This document shows, piece after piece, positions 20,408-30,659 of a stretch of DNA of 64,000 bases. The notes under the pieces were generated by a model, which saw nothing but the letters and a program-made list of their open reading frames with translations, was not told the DNA's origin and did not search any database. The translations under genes were made by a program, and so were the position numbers. The DNA lies in NCBI GenBank assembly GCA_963662175.1, contig OY759216.1:49245087-49309086 (forward strand), read 5' to 3'. Origin of the DNA: Aradus depressus. Lineage: Eukaryota; Arthropoda; Insecta; Hemiptera; Aradidae. Positions within the stretch are counted from its first letter, which is position 1, and every line of letters starts with the position of its first letter.

Positions 20408-23400
20408 AATTGCCCAAACTTTAGCATAACATTTCCGGCTACAACATCTCCAGAACTTTTCCTCGCTTTTCAGCTCCTTACAGAAAGGAAACTTCACAAA
20501 GTCCACGTTCACTTGCCACTTTGAATACAAGGCCACATAAAACTCACAGTTCGGAGGATTCTTATTTCATAAGGAGACAACAAAATCAACAAAACGATGT
20601 CCAAGCAATATAATCATTAAATCAATGTATAAAGATATTGAAAATGACTTTTCTTTGTACTTCCCCCAGCTATATGAAGTATAGAGGAAGTCATATAATC
20701 GGTATTCATTTTTTACCAGCTTGTTTTGCGACCCTATTTCAAAAAACAAAAAAAAAAAAATCCATCTGTCAGTGAACGATAACTCCAGGTGATATAATGA
20801 ATATATTAGCACACAATTTTATATGTGTATCCAGAACTCTCTAACGACGACACGTATTGTTTTTCAGCCAAATCGCCCAAAGGGAAGGGGAGATTAGGCT
20901 AAGGATTAACGCAACTCTAATAACTGCCGATGTAATGAATGTATCGACACAAAATATAGTATGATTCAGAAATCCCTCAATAAGATACCCCAATGATATT
21001 CAACCAAATGAGGTTGTAGAGGAAGAGAGGGAACTTTCAGTTGATTAATTCGCAATGAGGACATTTCCTTCCTTATTTTCGGTGAACCACAATATGCAGC
21101 ATCAACCTTTCATAGGTCGAGGGTGTATTAGGGCATTACCTTTTAATAACTTCTTCATAAATGGTCAAAACTTAAGGAAGTTGGGATTACAATCTCCGCG
21201 TAATAAATATTCCATATTGAGTTAACCGACATCGCTAACCATCACTCTCTTGTAAATTTGTATCTGATCAATTATCAAGACTTGCGTAATAAGTTTATGA
21301 AGAATCAGGAAGAAGTAAGAATCGCAAAACAGTTCAACTTTTAAAACATGAAAATATTTACTTAATTCTCCCAACGATTCGTCTTTAATAAGAGTAGTGT
21401 ACACTGCAAATATATGGGGGCATTTCTGAGGCGTAATCCTCCCCAATGACAAAAATGTGCATGGATCACCCACCAAACATCTTAAAGGCTCGACAGGAGT
21501 AGAATGATCTGAGTCGCTCGATGTCACTTGAACAATGGGTGAATGTAGTAACTAGCTTCTCGAATAAGATTGAAAGGGGTTTTGTACTGGTCGGATCCAT
21601 CACAGTCTACCTCCAGGAAGTACAACTGATGAGGGAGGATGTGATCCTTTAGGGAAGGTCACTTCCTGTAGAAGGAAGGGCTTCTCTTTGATGTCAACTC
21701 GAGGCCGGCCCAGCCAGGATTAAACACTAGGCGTCACTTATTTTGAGAAATCCTCCAAAATTAGAACTCCGAATCCTGCCTACTCCCCCTTCCCCCCACT
21801 TGGGTCCAACCGAGTGAATGGACTCTGCTGGGGGTGAGCTATATTTACCAGATAGCCCCCCTTGCTCTATTTTTGAACCGTCCAGACGCCCTGTCTGCAT
21901 CCGCTAGATCCACACAACCACACAGGGGTTGGCGAGCAACACATCAAATGTAACACCTCGGATAGGTTCAATTGTTGTGTCACTTATCAAACCTAGCGAT
22001 GAATGTCCTCATCCAGCTCTGAAATTGGGTCTATTCCGTTGGCAGTCGGAGGCCTTAAACGACAGAACCACGATTTCCCTCAATATTCCCCTTCTAGCTA
22101 CGAAATCAAGTCATATCCGATGACAGTTGGAGTATCACAAGAATACTGAACCAAAACAAAACAGCATTAGTAGAGTCAAAAAAGAAATAGACGAAGTCAC
22201 ATAATCATAATACTGTAAAAGAAATGGGATGCATCTCTGAAAGATAACTCCATGGCCAATGGCACCCCCAGTAATCAATTCACAAGACAGTTTGGTATAA
22301 ACTGCTTCGTGTCTAACTTTCTATAGTTTCTAAGAAACCATTATCAAACAGGTAGCCACACTATTCAATATTTTAGTATTGACGTAAATAGTCAAACTAT
22401 CTAAACCCCATCTTTAATTTTATCTCCTCAGCTATACAAAGTTACGTATACGTAAGATTACATACATGTAATAGGTCAGAAATTCAATTTTGAATTTTCA
22501 CCGAAATTTCATATTTCCCAACCCCCTGATAATAACTCCCGATAGAACCGATATCGATCCAAACGTTATGTGTAATCAGAAGCCCATAATGTATATATAA
22601 TAGCAGCACAAAAATGTTAGTATGTGCTGTACTTGTGCCACTGTTCAGTCCCTCGACTGAGGGTTACATAATTTTGGTCTATCTAGACTAAACGACTGTA
22701 GTTATGCTAAAAGCTTACCAGGACTCGAAAATGACCCTGGCCAAAAACGAAATTACTGATTTCTTATTGGTGCTGTTAACTTAATATTTACCAAAAATAA
22801 CCGTTTTCCCGCAAACTAGAAAAAAAAAAAAAAACTGGGCATGAGGATTCAATATATAATTAATACACATCAAAACTACACAAAAAAGATATTTCAAGAG
22901 CTTTATTGTTATCAATATCAATTTTAATTTTATTATTATTTTATTTTTTCCTTTCCTAACTTTTTTATTCAATAAATAATTACTTTTATTCTAAAAAAAA
23001 ATAAAAAAAATATAGGTATTGCAGCCTCCAGTCGAGATATAAAATTCGAATGAAAAACAAAATACGTTTTGACAGAGACCAAATGAAGGTGATCAATATT
23101 GTTTGAAGGGAACCGGAAAGACACTCCTGAGGTATTATAAAAACGTAAATTATAAAAAAACGTAATAATTCATGACGTAAAAGGGATTAAAACCAGATGA
23201 ATAAGACGGATAGAGAGTTTCATAAACCAAAATAACGAAAGGAAGTGTTCACAACGGAGAGGGAGACCCCCTCCACAACAGATACAAAAAAAAAAAAAAA
23301 CAAGAAATGAACCAGGAGGAAGTCCGGAAGTAAGGGAGTCAGACAGACAGGAAAGGAAGAGGGGGTGGGGGATCCACACGTTCCGATAAGGGACACACAA

Positions 23401-24515
23401 GATGCATCCGACAAGCTGGAACGAAACTGCACATGTCCCCAATGCAGTTGCGGATCACATCCATCCGACTGTGTACAGCTTGGAAAATTACAGACACTAG
23501 CAAGTTATGCGGCTTCGCCCGAAGTAACGTTAAATTAGAAATAAGTTGACATTTTCAATGACTTTAACCTTCCCTCTCAGCATAAATAGAAATTTGTGAT
23601 GCTTCAAGACCTTTAAGATGATCTTGTACTCAATATTCACTTCAAAACTCGATATACTCATCCTATCGATCCTATAAATATATTTTTTTCAAGAAAGAAG
23701 TTTTCAAATTGTTTCGATGTTAACCATTAACATGTCAACTACAAGAAGCCTTGCTGCCTTTTTGTGTCCAGTTTCTACAGTTTCAAATTTCTTATTTAAT
23801 ATTTTTTTAATAAAGAAAAAAGAAAATTACAGCTTACCTTTTAAATTTTTTCCTGCAGTTCGTATACGAGAACACTAGCTCCTCTTCATCGTTGTCTTGC
23901 TCGTCCTCTCTCCCACCCCCATAGCTGTCTCTGTAAACTGAAAAATACCAACAATATTATAAACTGGACAAAGAAATTAAATTAACAGATTCATATTCAG
24001 TATTAAGTACATAAGAAAATATATGTGATCAGATTCTAAAGATAATATACAATTTACAAATATTGCACTCATCGCACACATGGTCACGGATATGCAGGGG
24101 GATAGAACTGCGCCTTCAATTTTTGCTTTCCCCTACGCGCAGTTCATTCAGATTCTGCTTCACCCTGCGTTTCAACTTATTGTCCGAGACAGCGTTGACT
24201 GTTCAATATTGTGTAATCGTGAATTTCACAAAATAAGCCGATTTACATCAAAGAGAAGGAAGGACAAGAAGGAGCAATGTGTCCGAGGTTGAACGATAAA
24301 AAGACAACGTCTTTTATTGCACATAGCGTGACCGATCACCTATATGTTCAGATTATAAACAAGAAATATGTGCCTATGGTCGTTCTTGAATAAAAAAAAA
24401 AAAAAAAAAAAAAATCTACCTCTTCTACTCGAATCATTTACGATCAACTAAGATTTCACTCTCACCTCTCAAAACTATCTTCCTCTTCAGCCAAATTGAC
24501 AAATTCAATACTCAT
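20408..24515 (-). CDS. Spliced gene model with acidic N-terminus and Cys-rich FLYWCH-like segment (four coding exons, 3' end open)
   Basis: Exons, minus strand: 24466-24515 (ATG, 50 nt), 23838-23930 (93 nt), 22719-22755 (37 nt), 20408-20560 (153 nt). Donors are GTGAGA, GTAAGC, GTAAGC and GTAAGT; each acceptor ends in AG. Phases agree at every junction (2/2, 2/2, 0/0). The protein starts MSIEFVNLAEEEDSFE, continues with a Gly/Asp/Glu-rich stretch (REDEQDNDEEE), then FSYTNCRKKFK, and ends this part with KSEEKFWRCCSRKCYAKVWA. The W-x-C spacing and following C-Y-A-K-V resemble a FLYWCH zinc finger, but the conserved N-terminal Gly region and the final His pair are not seen. The 23838 exon could also start at 23937, but only the 23930 acceptor keeps phase. 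A start-stop uORF (ATGTAA) lies about 15 nt before the ATG. Introns contain a LIR. Function unknown; a DNA-binding role would be inference. Confidence 0.5.
20655..21065 (-). repeat. LIR, reverse, within an intron of the gene model
   Basis: Starts TACTTCCCCCAGCTATATGA, contains GATAACTCCAGGTGATATAA and TTTTTCAGCCAAATCGCCCA, and ends in head-side GATTAATTCGCAATGAGGAC. The extreme head is replaced by other sequence. Confidence 0.7.
21222..21690 (-). pseudogene. Unrecognised coding-like stretch with stops
   Basis: From 21527 down to 21222 a minus-strand frame reads SSDSDHSTPVEPLRCLVGDP, then GRITPQKCPHIFAVYTTLIK, about 100 codons without a stop. The same frame upstream (EVTFPKGSHPPSSVVLPG near 21680) is cut by two stops. 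A second frame (YFLEVDCDGSDQYKTPFNL) is also open there. Composition is more protein-like than the surroundings. It may be a decayed retroelement or gene fragment; I do not recognise it. Confidence 0.3.
21903..22010 (+). repeat. Dispersed repeat R-C, copy 2
   Basis: Same ordered blocks as 9115-9245: CCGCTAGATCCACACAACCA, GGCGAGCAACACATCAAATG and TTGTTGTGTCACTTATCAAA. Confidence 0.6.
22011..22424. other. No recognisable feature
   Basis: Mixed sequence in the putative intron. Nothing recognised. Confidence 0.4.
22425..22585 (-). repeat. LIR tail, reverse
   Basis: ATCTCCTCAGCTATACAAAG, ATAGGTCAGAAATTCAATTT, CACCGAAATTTCATATTTCC and AATAACTCCCGATAGAACCG in reverse order. Confidence 0.65.
22760..23830. 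other. Intron of the gene model; mostly featureless
   Basis: AT-rich, then a mixed segment at 23215-23475. There a minus-strand frame reads DVIRNCIGDMCSFVPACRMH, followed by a Pro run. It has no convincing donor, so I leave it as an open frame only. Confidence 0.4.
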
Positions 24516-24604
24516 CAACTATTTACATCTTAGCCCATTGAACTGACCCCAGAAACTTATATAATTTTCTGATGTCTAGAACATACGATAAAATTGTGAT
24601 GTGA

Positions 24605-24815
24605 TCATTACAGAACTTTCTTATACCAACCACGCTTACAGATCACTCTCTTTCCCCCGTCTCTAAATTTGTTCAAACTGGCATTACTGGGTATAATAAT
24701 GTCTATTCTCAAGATAACGCTTTACAAAGAGGCAAAATGAAATAATTTTGAAAAGATGAAGGGGGAGTGTTCCGTAAGCGTTGTTGGTATAAAGAAAATC
24801 CTGTAATTGGCTACG
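24605..24815. mobile_element. Fold-back MITE-C, short copy
   Basis: The left end TTTCTTATACCAACCACGCT with CACTCTCTTTCCCCC faces the right end GGGGGAGTGTTCC..GTAAGCGTTGTTGGTATAAA, giving inverted ends of about 45 bp. A larger relative lies at 54985-55685. It lies about 100 bp upstream of the ATG of the gene model, so it could contribute to its promoter. Confidence 0.65.
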
Positions 24816-25224
24816 TTACATTTTTTTTTTTAATTTTATAATTTTTCAAAAAAACTACCAACACAACAAACCATATTTTAATGTTTCATGGAAATCACTT
24901 ATAATTAAGTTGTAAAAATTTAATAATTTTTATCATGTTTCACGCAAATCACATATAAATGAATTGTTAAAATTTAATATTTTTATCTTTAATAACACAG
25001 CCCCACGAAAAAAAAAAAAAAAAGGTCACGTCCACTGAACTAGACCCCCATGTCTACATGTTTTCGAATTCGACGTCCGTTTCACCCCATCAGGTCTATG
25101 GACACCGTAAACCACCAAAATACCTCAAATTTTCACTCGAGGATTTTTCCCCTTAATTTCTAGCGTTTCTCAGCATTGTCTCGGGTGTCCTCTGCTCTTC
25201 TTCTTCATTTATTCGAAAGTGAGA

Positions 25225-25445
25225 CGGAAATCGACCGGTGTCGTTCTATAGTTTTGGATTTACATTTAAAATTTCGTGTCGATAGATTCGTTACTTTGAC
25301 AATTATTGGGGTTATTATCTTAAGCACCGCCATTGCCATTGGTCAATTTGACTGAACATCAATGGGTGTCGTCCTTACAGCGTTCTGGATATGTATACAT
25401 TTTGAGGCAATATATTCATTTTATCTGGAATTAAGTGTTCACAGA
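25225..25445 (+). repeat. LIR monomers
   Basis: Two monomer cores (TTTCGTGTCGATAGATTCGT near 25270 and TATTCATTTTATCTGG near 25410), ending in TTCACAGACCAAAACGG. Confidence 0.65.
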
Positions 25446-26215
25446 CCAAAACGGACCGGCGCCAGTAGCTCAGAACCTACTGAGCTCAAGATCGTGGTTC
25501 GAAACCCGGCCGAGGCTCTTAAGTTTCTTATCTGATAGTTAAAAAAAAAATTTGAGCACGCTATCCTTCGGATGGGAAGTTAAGCGATAGTCCCGAACCT
25601 GTGCGATGTCAGGTACTCGTTAAAGACCACTACCCCCTCAGTATCAATGGGTGTCGTCCTTACAGCGTTCTGGATATGTATACATTTTGAGGCAATATAT
25701 TCATTTTATCTGGAATTAAGTGTTCACAGACAAAAACGGACCGGCGCCAGTAGCTCAGAGCCTACTGAGCTCAAGATCGTGGTTCGAAACCCGACCGAGG
25801 TTCTTAAGTTTTTTATCTGATAGTTTAAAAAAAAATTTGAGCACGCTATCCTTCGGATGGGAAGTTAAGCGATAGTCCCGAACCTGTGCGATGTCAGGTA
25901 CTCGTTAAAGACCACTACCTACTGAGCTCAAGATCGTGGTTCGAAACCCGGCCGAGAGGCTCTTAAGTTTTTTATCTGATAGTTAAAAAAAAAAATTGAG
26001 CACGCTATCCTTCGGATGGGAAGTTAAGCGATAGTCCCGAACCTGTGCGATGTCAGGTACTCGTTAAAGAACACTACCCCCTGCTGAATAAACCAAGGTA
26101 AACAAAATTCAGGACTCCCATTGTTGAGTCGGACTTAGTCCACCAGGGAGACGAAAGAGCGTTCTGGTAGTAGGCGATATGACCTTATAGTTAAAGCCCA
26201 GGCATGAGTCATAAT
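25361..26215 (+). repeat. Tandem LIR-SINE composite: two 285-bp units plus a 157-bp unit
   Basis: AATGGGTGTCGTCCTTACAG occurs at 25361 and 25646. CCTACTGAGC occurs at 25476, 25761 and 25918. Units one and two each hold the LIR monomer end plus a SINE head (GGCGCCAGTAGCTCAGA..GGTTCGAAACCC) and centre (CTATCCTTCGGATGGGAAGT). Unit three repeats only the SINE part and then continues into a complete SINE tail ending near 26215. Units differ by few bases, so the duplication is recent. Confidence 0.85.
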
Positions 26216-26224
26216 AACTAACAA

Positions 26225-26350
26225 GGAAAGACAGGATTTTTTTTTTTTTTATTTTTGGAATCAGGGGGTCAAACATAGAATTTCGGTGAAAATCAACTTC
26301 GAATTTCTAACCAAATAACTTCCTCTATACTCTATCTGGGGAAGTAAAAC
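26225..26350 (+). repeat. LIR tail
   Basis: GACAGGATTTTTTT, GGGGTCAAACATAGAATTTC, CGAATTTCTAACCAAATAAC and TCTATCTGGGGAAGTAAAAC in order. Confidence 0.7.
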
Positions 26351-26513
26351 AAGAATTGTTGCTTTCACATAAAATATATAAGAAAGGAATAGAAAAAGAA
26401 AGAGCACAAAGAAGGAAATCTACAGCGACTGGGGGGTAGAGGTCTTGGCGGGGTGGGCGGGACCACTTGTTGAAATACCTAATTCGAGGAAATACACAAG
26501 GGCAAAAACTACC

Positions 26514-26533
26514 CCACACACACACACACACAT
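26514..26533. repeat. CA microsatellite
   Basis: About ten CA units on the plus strand. Confidence 0.85.
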
Positions 26534-26554
26534 ATAGGAGCAGCCCCCTCCCCA

Positions 26555-26779
26555 TCACAAGTCAATAGGGTAGGTTCCAGGAATACAGACAGGGGAGAGG
26601 ATCACCAACATTCTGTAGGCTTCTCGGTAGAGCCACACGCGATCAGTTGGACACATGAGGACTACATGAATAGGAAAACCGCAATAATCGTTTAGCTCGT
26701 TAGTTCGTGGAATATCTAAAACGCCACTCACATTGTGGTCACGGTTTATACAGAAAAACAAAACGACCAACAGAAACAT
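26555..26779 (-). CDS. Candidate small secreted protein
   Basis: Minus-strand ORF of 74 codons with a real ATG (context AGCCATGT) and a classic signal-peptide start, MFLLVVLFFCINRD. The remainder has three Cys and reads DYCGFPIHVVLMCPTDRVWL. An acceptor-like GTTCTCGTTATTCAG lies just upstream. A strong donor (GTGAGTGG) after codon 16 could mean only the first part is coding. No family recognised; a short ORF with a hydrophobic start can arise by chance. Confidence 0.3.
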   Translation of the reverse strand: MFLLVVLFFCINRDHNVSGVLDIPRTNELNDYCGFPIHVVLMCPTDRVWLYREAYRMLVILSPVCIPGTYPIDL

Positions 26780-27308
26780 GGCTAATTATTTCTGAATAAC
26801 GAGAACAAGGACCTAATTTGTTTGATTGTATGTATACTGGTTGTACGGAACTCTTGTACTCTGTTCTCTGGCCTTACCTCGGAAACTGCAAAAGTAAAAT
26901 GTAGATGACCTTGACTCACAGGCAGGTCAATTACACAAAAATATGTAATTATTTTAAAAAAAAAATAAAAATAAATACATTCCGACAAAAAATAAAATCT
27001 TGCTGATTTAGTTAACTGGTATATTATAATATCAAATGAAAGAGCTTCAACTATTTGATCTTAAAGTCAGAAATATTCTTCAAAAACATTTTTAAAGAAC
27101 ACTCTATAGCATTCCAGATTTTTTTTTTGGTTTGTGGCCTTATGGTCTAAGCATATCAGCCATTTATTTACAATGTAAAGTTATATAACAATATGGTTGA
27201 CAAAAATGTATCTGAACAATGTATCAAGAATGTCTTGGTTTTTGCTTCGAGACACTATTAATTGGACCGTAGTGGAGAGCACCTTTTATGGTTGCTCTTT
27301 ATTGTTTC
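26780..27308. other. No recognisable feature
   Basis: AT-rich sequence. A 68-codon minus-strand frame at 26782-26988 has no motif. Confidence 0.4.
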
Positions 27309-27363
27309 GGGTGCATCTTACTTTTGAGCAACATCACACGTCTAGGTTTGTAGAGGGAGCACG
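27309..27363 (-). mobile_element. R1-like retrotransposon 3' tip
   Basis: TCGGGTGCATCTTAC, TTTGAGCAACATCACACGTC and GTTTGTAGAGGGAGC match the 3'UTR of the copies at 1921 and 59222. Only the last 55 bp are present. A LIR head follows at once. Confidence 0.65.
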
Positions 27364-27364
27364 G

Positions 27365-27925
27365 TGAAAAAGTCGTCAGTGAATCACCGGCCAAGTACTT
27401 CCCCAGCAAGAATTAATTACGTTTTCGCTCTCCCTCCAAATCCAATCGACCATTTGGGTAAAAACTCAATATTTGACATAGAGTGGCGATTTTTTCTTTT
27501 ACCAGAGGTGTCTTTTATTGTCCTTCTCACAATATTTCGGGACTTTTCCACGTCTCTTCTTCTGGTCACACTGATGTAATAGTGATCAGAAGAAGGGACA
27601 TAGAAGTGTGCCGAAATAGTAAAAAAAAAATAAAATAAAAAAAATGCCAGAAAAAATGAACATATGTAGTAACATCGCAGAGAATCTTAAGAAACACACA
27701 CACAGGGCCTTCTGAATCCTCATACTACATTTTGTGTCGATACATTCATTATATCGGCATTTATTAGAAATTTTGTGTTAAGCCTCCCCCTAATCCCTCA
27801 GTTCCCTTTGGCCAATTTGACTGAAACTCAATGGGTATCATCCTTATAGGGTTCTGAATTCACATGTAAAATTTCGTGTCGATACATTCATTCTTCTGGG
27901 CGTTATCGTGTTGCCCGACTCCACT
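27365..27925 (+). repeat. LIR split by an insertion
   Basis: Head at 27366-27480 (CGTCAGTGAATCACCGGCCA to CAATATTTGACATAG). The expected continuation (GCCTTCTGAATCCTCATACT) resumes near 27706 and runs to about 27925. The 225 bp between are an unrelated fold-back sequence. Confidence 0.7.
27482..27705. mobile_element. Inverted pair of Penelope-like ends inserted in a LIR
   Basis: CACAATATTTCGGGAC..CTTCTTCTGGTCAC at 27528-27568 faces GTGATCAGAAGAAG..GTGCCGAAATAG at 27582-27619 around a very short centre. Spaced CAGAAGAAG and CGAAAT blocks are typical of Penelope-like termini. This is a different family from the 14-kb element but the same outward-facing arrangement. Confidence 0.5.
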
Positions 27926-28097
27926 ATGGAAGTCCTAGATTCTTTGATAATGTGAAAGAGAGAGGCGGATCCCCTGATGATGATGACGACACTTCGTAGG
28001 TACAAGTTGGCAAGTCGTCCTAGCCTGTCTATGAAGCAGTTCTTGTCCCAGACAGAAATGTGAGCTGTCGGCTGTCTCCTGATGACGTATCACTTAC

Positions 28098-28335
28098 TTG
28101 TACATATTTCCTTTCTTTCCTTCACATTCACCACTATCAGCTATCAGTCTATGGCAGGTCTGCCTTTTCGTAGACAGCTCATCAAATAAGCTTAGGAGGG
28201 TTATAAAATCGGTCACAAATTGGGTGTTGTGAACTATTATTATCAAATACTTTGACATGTTTACTTTTAAGTTATTTTCAGGCCCCACACTAGCATCTTT
28301 TACACAAAAATCCCCTTCATAATGCATCATTGCTA
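28098..28335 (-). CDS. Candidate internal exon (238 nt, minus strand)
   Basis: Acceptor GATTTTTTTATACAG at 28337, donor ACAA/GTAAGT at 28097, and one frame open throughout. It reads MMHYEGDFCVKDASVGPENN, with VTDFITLLSLFDELSTKRQ further on, ending near KKGNMY. Start phase 1, end phase 2. It could be an upstream exon of some minus-strand gene, but it does not join the 24515 model in an obvious way. No domain recognised. Confidence 0.35.
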
Positions 28336-28663
28336 CTGTATAAAAAAATCATAAAAGCCTTTTTCCATTGAAATAATAAGAGATTATTTTTTCCTCTCTC
28401 GGAACTCACTTTTTTAAAACTAAAAAAAAATAACCCAAATACCTATTGGCAACAGTAGGTACATATTAAGCTTGTGCGTAAATGTTTAGTTTTACTACCT
28501 CAAAATTATTGGTAAGTAAATCTGGAAACCATAAATTATTAAGTAAATGATACTTATAAATCATTTTTCTACATTTTCTTGTATACAACTAGATGTTCAG
28601 TTTCAATATTATTATTAATTTTTGTAACGAAATCTATGTTTATTTTTTTATATATGTAAGATA

Positions 28664-28687
28664 ATGTATAATATATATATATATATG
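28664..28687. repeat. AT microsatellite
   Basis: TATAATATATATATATATATG on the plus strand. Confidence 0.8.
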
Positions 28688-28769
28688 AATAAATAGGTAA
28701 TTTTGAGGGACCCAATCCTAGATTAAGAGCAAGACTTAACGAAATGAACCCGATGTGAGAGTTCTAAAA

Positions 28770-28990
28770 ATGTTAGTTGTCGTTATTATGGGGTTCTGGA
28801 CCACATACAAAATTGCATGTCGATACACTCATTACTTCGGCAATTTTCAAGGGTTTTTGAGAGAAGGCCCTTCTAATTATCTATTCCCTTTCGCCCATTT
28901 GACTGAAAATAAATAGGTGTCCTCCTTATGACTTTCTGAATAGAAATATAAAATTTCATATAGATATATTCAGTCTATATAGTGACTCAG
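28770..28990 (+). repeat. LIR monomers, diverged
   Basis: TGTCGATACACTCATTACTT near 28818, TTTGACTGAAAATAAATAGG, and TTTCATATAGATATATTCAG near 28950. No ends present. Confidence 0.65.
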
Positions 28991-29763
28991 AGGCATAAGC
29001 GATATCGATTCATAAATATATTCAATAAATAACGAAGTTCGCAACAGACGAAATCGCATTGCTCACGAGTGAGACACTTACCCCTCACCGTTCAGGTCAA
29101 TAGACCGATAGAGCCACCTAAGAGTCTAGCTAGAAACGTATAAGTTTTTCTTACTAGATATTTATTGGGAGGCTCATCAAACCAAGCAGCCATGAGAAAA
29201 CTACTAGGAAAAATTTTCACTAGGGTTTACAGTTCGGGAAAGCGTTGGAAGGAGGGGAGGGACTCAACTAGACGCGACTAGGTGTCTAGCTGGACAGAGT
29301 CCAAGGGACCGTCCTCCACCTGTCATCTATAGATAGAGTCCAGACACAGGTTCCCCGGACCTCTTCAAACCCTTAACTTACCATGGAAATTGGACTAATG
29401 ACAGACTGGAAGGGGAGGCAGAACAGGCCATAGCAGTTGTCAAACGAGCAAACCATGAAATGTAGGGAACTGATGGCTATCACATCATGAGCCGGAAAAA
29501 TTGTATAAAAGATCGTCCTATGATTACAACATGTTCTACACACAGTGAGTGGTGCAAGGGTCCCCCCTAATAACGCTACGAAGTTGACTAAGTCTTTTGG
29601 GTTACGATTCATCGTTGAGTTCGAAGACAGGAATCAGTGTAAGCGGTCTTGCTGATTGTCAATTTTCTCATTTGGATACAGGAGATTGGAAGCCCTCAAG
29701 GGATCGGACCTGGACGCCATTGTGAAAGCCTCTAGTGGCCATGTAATTTTATAACGTGCACTC
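28991..29763. other. Non-repeat sequence with short open frames
   Basis: Higher GC content than the flanks. There is a 29-codon ATG frame at 29192 on the plus strand and a 79-codon frame at 29373-29612 on the minus strand. Neither has a domain or convincing splice sites. Confidence 0.35.
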
Positions 29764-30014
29764 CTAGCCTTCCGAAAAGTTGATTTGAGAGTAATCAACA
29801 CACATTGTGAGGGGAGTGTGTCCAATGAGTGACAAAATCTCGTAGATAGCTTCAAAATGAAAGAGAACAGCTTCAAAGTATGAGTTATTCGTTGTGATAA
29901 TACGAAGAGAACCACTTCCAAGTCTATTGGCAATAAAAACGCGAGAATACGAAGTTTTGGTGGTTTTAGAAAATGACAGAGCCAAAGAGGCGTTTTTTAA
30001 TGTTTTGAGTTCGA
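29764..30014 (-). CDS. Candidate terminal exon (minus strand)
   Basis: Acceptor-like CTTTTTTTCAG abuts 30014. An open frame then runs to a stop at 29764, reading RVFIANRLGSGSLRIITTNN, then YFEAVLFHFEAIYEILSLIG. The composition looks like protein and no ATG is needed for an internal start. However, the pyrimidine tract belongs to the end of a LIR (30016 onward), so the splice site could be accidental. Not recognised. Confidence 0.3.
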
Positions 30015-30015
30015 C

Positions 30016-30535
30016 TGAAAAAAGTCGTCAATGAAACACCAGCTCTTCCTGTTCCGCCAATTTGGCTACTCAGGGACTACTCAATCATCATATAAAATTT
30101 CATGACGATACAATGGGAGTTATTAGGGAATTGAGTTGAGCACCCCTCCACTTTCATCTACTCCCCCTCCCTTCGGCCAATTTAGCTGAAAATGAACAGG
30201 TATTATCTTTATTGGGTTCTGGGTTCACATAAAATTTCGAGACGATACATTCATTACATCGGCAGTTATTAGGTTTTTTTTAGTTAAGCCCCTTCCACTA
30301 TAATCCCCCCTTCCTCTTCGGCGGATTAAACTGCAAATCAATAGGTTTTCATGGAGTTCTGAATAAAGATATTACATTTCGTGTCGATATAATTCATTTT
30401 ATCGGGAATTATCGTGCCCACAGACATACAAGAAAACTTTTCTTTGATTTTGTATTAAGGGGTCTCAGAAATTCTACAATAAATTTTTGGCCGATTGAAT
30501 AACTTCCCCTATACTTCGCTGGGTAAGTAAAAATA
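30016..30535 (+). repeat. LIR, nearly complete
   Basis: Head GTCGTCAATGAAACACCAG, three monomer cores (near 30105, 30240 and 30385), and tail ACTTCGCTGGGTAAGTAAAA. About 520 bp; the head is diverged and partly deleted. Confidence 0.75.
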
Positions 30536-30659
30536 AGCCTTGTCTCTGGTAGAGGAGCCGATTCCAAAGAGCCAATGCCGACTACTAAAAAGCCCATGTC
30601 AGACGGAGTTTCGGCACTGCTATAAGAGAGAAATGAGTTTAGTAGCGGACTGCTAGGTT

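Noticed and set aside
23170..23442. Hydrophobic minus-strand ORFs
   Set aside because: They run through a poly-T tract and lack donors; only the DVIRNCIGDMC part looks protein-like, and it cannot be joined to an exon.
29373..29612. 79-codon minus-strand ORF
   Set aside because: No splice sites, no motif, and a competing frame.
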